Below, one piece after another: positions 22,960 to 25,802 of a stretch of 25,802 nt of DNA. The stretch comes from a virus. The stretch spans positions 1 to 25,802 of the IMG/VR virus record IMGVR_UViG_3300035698_019877, one strand, 5' to 3'. The notes beneath the pieces are model-generated. The model was not told where the DNA came from. It worked only from the letters and a program-made list of their open reading frames with translations, and ran no database searches. Each line of letters starts with the position of its first letter. Position 1 is the stretch's first letter. A program made the translations under genes and the position numbers.

Positions 22960-25587
22960 TTAGTTCTCCGGATGAATTTTATCATGTGCTATTATATCAT
23001 AGTCATCAGATAGTTCAGGTAGAATTACCACAAAATGATAATTATTTAAACCACTGGAGATAATAAACCACCCTGTAACTGGGTCAGATAAGGCTGTTCC
23101 TATAAGCTCACCAGTTGTTCTATTATAAAGACAAACTGTACGCTGCGTTGGTACCCCCTGAATCTTAACTATACCTGAGTAATAAAAAATAGGTTGATCT
23201 TGTATAACATATGTGTTCAAAATATCAAAGCTACTATTATAATCTGCTTTTATCCAAGCATCTGATCTTGCCAAAGTAGGAGAAAACCAAAATTTGTCCG
23301 CCGTACCATAGTAATGCTGTGAATACTGATTTCCGAATATATACATTGGTTGAGCGTTATCAACATCTACAGATGACACGCTATTTGAGTTTTCTAAACT
23401 TCCATTAACAAATATCTTAAGAACATCATCTTTACGCTGGAAAACCCAATGCCTCACTACACCGTCATTATATGAGCTGTTCGAAGTATCCACATATTGT
23501 TCAGAATTAACCCCAAATTCCAACGACCCAGCACTCCCAGATGCTGTAGCATAGTTAGCAAAAACTGTAGGTCCTTGGTAAAATCCAGATGTTGAATATT
23601 TACCTAAAAGCATACCACAACTCGAACCATCCCACTCCGTAACTACAGAGATAGTAAAGTCTCCAGTACTAGAATCAAGATGATTATGATTTGCTATAGT
23701 AATATATTTATTTGTACCATCAAAATCCAAACCTTTACCAGTGTCTCCATAATAACTGTCTGTATAAGAAGTACCAGTAACTGTGCTATCCATATCATAG
23801 GAAGTAGAATCAGTTATTGCTATACTATTTTGTAATATATCTGCTAAATGGTATACTACTTTGTAATTACTATCCCACACATTAACAGAACCTGCACTAT
23901 TCAAGTCATGTACATATGTAGTGTTATCTGATTGTGTATTATCATAATACAACAACAATTCCTTATCTGTGCCTGAAGATAAAGTAGGTACTTTAGCCCA
24001 CAAAGTAGCCACTTGTAACCAGTAATTCCAATCCTCTATTTCTACATGACATTGCTCAGTTTCGGAATTATATAAAGCTATTTTTTTTTCATTAGTAGCA
24101 ACAAGCTCTACCCAGGTGCCGTCATATTTCTGATTCGGAGGAGTAAAATTCTTTGTCCAACGGGCCGCATTTGAAACCCTAACATTGGAAATCTTACCTG
24201 AAAAAGGGTAAGAGTCTGAATTGTACAATCTACCTACACTCAAATATTGTGTAGTTGTGTATATAGTAGAAATACTATAGTAGTAAGAATCTATAACACC
24301 ATCTAAAAATATATACCAGTCAGCGCCATATCTTACTACAGCTACATGATGCCAATCAATATCTGTAATTTGTGTTGTAGTTTCACCAACAACTTCGGTT
24401 GTTGCTCCATTATATATATAAACTTTTACAGTGTTATCAGAGTCAAAGAATACATTCCAGCCGCCGTCCACACTACCGCGTGTCCATTTTGCTATCAAAT
24501 CTTCTTGACCTGTAGAGTCACGCTTAACCCAAAAATCAATAGTAAAATCATCAGACTCAAAATTAGCTATTGAATTATCAGTAGAGTAAAGGAATTCCTT
24601 GTTGCCAGAAAACAAATAACTACCACCATGGTTAGTGTCACCAGCACCAGTGGTAGGTTCTATAGCAGGAATTTTATTACTAGCACCATACGCAAAAGCT
24701 ATTTCTGTGTAAGAACCAGCGTCATATTCATCACCATTAATAAGCAACTTAGTATAAGAATCTACCTCTTGTATTGTTTCTGGAAGACTTCCGCTAAATG
24801 TAGTAGTCCACCTCGCAATACCTTTAGAAACTCTTAAACCCTGTATATAACCATAAAAACAATAGCCACTACTAAGATTATAATAACTACCAACCATTGG
24901 ATACCATGTAGGATCTTTGTATATTGCAGAAGCATGTGACCATGTATCCTGTTGAACTCCGTCTCTAAAAGTGTAAAAAGTTTCTCCGGTACGAACTACA
25001 GCTAAATGACTCCAAGCATTAGCTACTATAGATCCTAAAGTTTTACTACTAGCTATATCCCAACTACTGCCATTTGAAGACATATAAACATATGGACCAT
25101 AACCACATATAATACCACAAGACGCCACATTATAAGCACCACATAGAACTATTCTACTATTAGTAGTATCTAACCTATATTCCCACCAATCGATAGTAAA
25201 ATCTTCAGTAGCCAAATCGAAATCTGGTAGGTTACCTTCCACATTAATAGAGGTTGAAGCAGTACCGTTAAAATATAGACTACTCCCCCCATAAACAGTT
25301 TTGTTACTATTTGAATATAGAAATGTATTTCCAGAAGAATATGGTGTAATAATATGCCTACCAGCAGCGTCACCTACAGGCTGTAACAAAAACTCAGTAT
25401 AAGAATCTACACCATCTGAGGTAGTTGCCAGTTCGGCTATTATAGAACTTAAATCAGAACTAGTAATACCTGCTGAATCAGACAGCTGTATAGCAACTGG
25501 AAAATCAGTAAGATCCCCCTCTATTTTTGTGCCGTCTATAGTTAACTTAACCCTTTTACTATAATCTTCATCATGCCAGACAGTCAT
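22960..25587 (-). CDS. three-LamG lectin-like virion protein with split DUF2341 domain
   Basis: An 875-residue protein; no signal or membrane segment. Domains by motif: DUF2341 first half (1-55: WHDEDYSKRVKLTI, FPVAIQL), LamG 1 (60-274), LamG 2 (275-489), DUF2341 second half (494-550: KIALYNSETEQ, WAKVPTLSS, LLLYYDNTQ), LamG 3 (about 580-785), and a regulatory-like domain (803-875) shared with the gene at 21332-21856. LamG 1 and 2 are tandem copies: both begin VDSYT, contain DFTID-[WF]-W and HxAVVR, and end RVS-x-x-x-RWT. LamG folds bind glycans, so host-receptor or capsule binding is likely (inference). GGAGG precedes the ATG. A 9-A tract (24081-24089) in the coding strand is a possible slippage site. 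Confidence 0.85.
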   Translation of the reverse strand: MTVWHDEDYSKRVKLTIDGTKIEGDLTDFPVAIQLSDSAGITSSDLSSIIAELATTSDGVDSYTEFLLQPVGDAAGRHIITPYSSGNTFLYSNSNKTVYGGSSLYFNGTASTSINVEGNLPDFDLATEDFTIDWWEYRLDTTNSRIVLCGAYNVASCGIICGYGPYVYMSSNGSSWDIASSKTLGSIVANAWSHLAVVRTGETFYTFRDGVQQDTWSHASAIYKDPTWYPMVGSYYNLSSGYCFYGYIQGLRVSKGIARWTTTFSGSLPETIQEVDSYTKLLINGDEYDAGSYTEIAFAYGASNKIPAIEPTTGAGDTNHGGSYLFSGNKEFLYSTDNSIANFESDDFTIDFWVKRDSTGQEDLIAKWTRGSVDGGWNVFFDSDNTVKVYIYNGATTEVVGETTTQITDIDWHHVAVVRYGADWYIFLDGVIDSYYYSISTIYTTTQYLSVGRLYNSDSYPFSGKISNVRVSNAARWTKNFTPPNQKYDGTWVELVATNEKKIALYNSETEQCHVEIEDWNYWLQVATLWAKVPTLSSGTDKELLLYYDNTQSDNTTYVHDLNSAGSVNVWDSNYKVVYHLADILQNSIAITDSTSYDMDSTVTGTSYTDSYYGDTGKGLDFDGTNKYITIANHNHLDSSTGDFTISVVTEWDGSSCGMLLGKYSTSGFYQGPTVFANYATASGSAGSLEFGVNSEQYVDTSNSSYNDGVVRHWVFQRKDDVLKIFVNGSLENSNSVSSVDVDNAQPMYIFGNQYSQHYYGTADKFWFSPTLARSDAWIKADYNSSFDILNTYVIQDQPIFYYSGIVKIQGVPTQRTVCLYNRTTGELIGTALSDPVTGWFIISSGLNNYHFVVILPELSDDYDIIAHDKIHPEN

Positions 25588-25802
25588 TACACTACCTCCG
25601 TATAAAGTGTTCCACTATTTGTTACTTTTATCAACCACTCACCGCTATCTGGAGCAGTTAATATTATACCATCTACTGCCTGTATTCCTGAAGAGGTAAC
25701 TCTCAAATAGTTGCCTTCGATGCCTGAATATGTAGATGGGGTGTCTGTCAAACCAGTGAAAGAGGGGTATGTACTAACTACTTCAGACCATGATACATAA
25801 GC
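25587..25802 (-). CDS. phage structural protein with GLTDTP motif, N-terminus cut off
   Basis: The last 71 residues are visible. SFTGLTDTPSTYSGIEGNYL is the GLTDTP-type motif found in many phage tail and adhesin proteins, followed by short beta-repeat-like text (RVTSSG, IILTAPDSGEWLI, VTNSGTLYTEVV). The stop overlaps the next start as TAATG. The start and any receptor domain lie beyond base 25802. Confidence 0.75.
   Translation of the reverse strand, partial: AYVSWSEVVSTYPSFTGLTDTPSTYSGIEGNYLRVTSSGIQAVDGIILTAPDSGEWLIKVTNSGTLYTEVV

Overview
The window looks like part of a large tailed double-stranded DNA phage genome (Caudoviricetes), or a contig from one. All 26 genes I can support lie on the minus strand, so transcription runs from base 25802 towards base 1. 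The genes are packed tightly: most junctions are TAATG, ATGA or TAGTG overlaps, or gaps under 50 bases. Most starts have strong AAGGAGG-type ribosome binding sites. The DNA is AT-rich by eye, and there are no tRNA or rRNA genes. The phage assignment rests on virion-type proteins (GLTDTP-motif protein, LamG proteins, a propeller, a repeat protein) next to a phage-style replication module. The host cannot be named from the sequence.

Region 1 (25802 to 19256, structural). The order is: the 3' end of a protein with the GLTDTP motif; an 875-residue protein with three LamG-type lectin domains, two of them apparently inserted inside a DUF2341 domain; a beta-propeller-like protein; a small Ig-like protein; and a 688-residue protein built largely from about 30 copies of a 12-residue repeat. 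These are probably virion surface, tail or adhesin proteins. The small Ig-like protein and the LamG protein end in the same roughly 70-residue domain.

Region 2 (19255 to 8097, replication and recombination). A 107-base gap holds a TTGACA promoter and a 7-bp inverted repeat. Downstream come a DnaN-like sliding clamp, an unknown 202-residue protein, RecA interrupted by an intein exactly in its P-loop, a small PD-(D/E)XK nuclease, an unknown small protein, a helical protein that may be a recombination mediator, a DnaB helicase, a DnaG-type primase, an SSB-like OB-fold protein, three small proteins of unknown role, a shortened DnaJ, a RuvC-like resolvase, and a RecB/Cas4-type nuclease with an iron-sulfur cysteine set. 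No DNA polymerase is in the window.

Region 3 (8092 to 1, sugar transfer). A GT4 glycosyltransferase is followed by a second glycosyltransferase carrying two separate inteins. Then come a free-standing VSR-like homing endonuclease with four zinc-ribbon repeats, a small SAM methyltransferase, a GT2 glycosyltransferase, and the start of a Gfo/Idh/MocA sugar dehydrogenase that runs off the left edge. The genes could modify DNA, virion proteins or the host surface; the sequence does not say which.

The main novelty candidates are four homing-type elements in about 16 kb (three LAGLIDADG inteins, two of them in a sugar transferase, plus one VSR-like endonuclease), the 12-residue-repeat virion protein, and the tandem LamG cassette that splits a DUF2341 domain.
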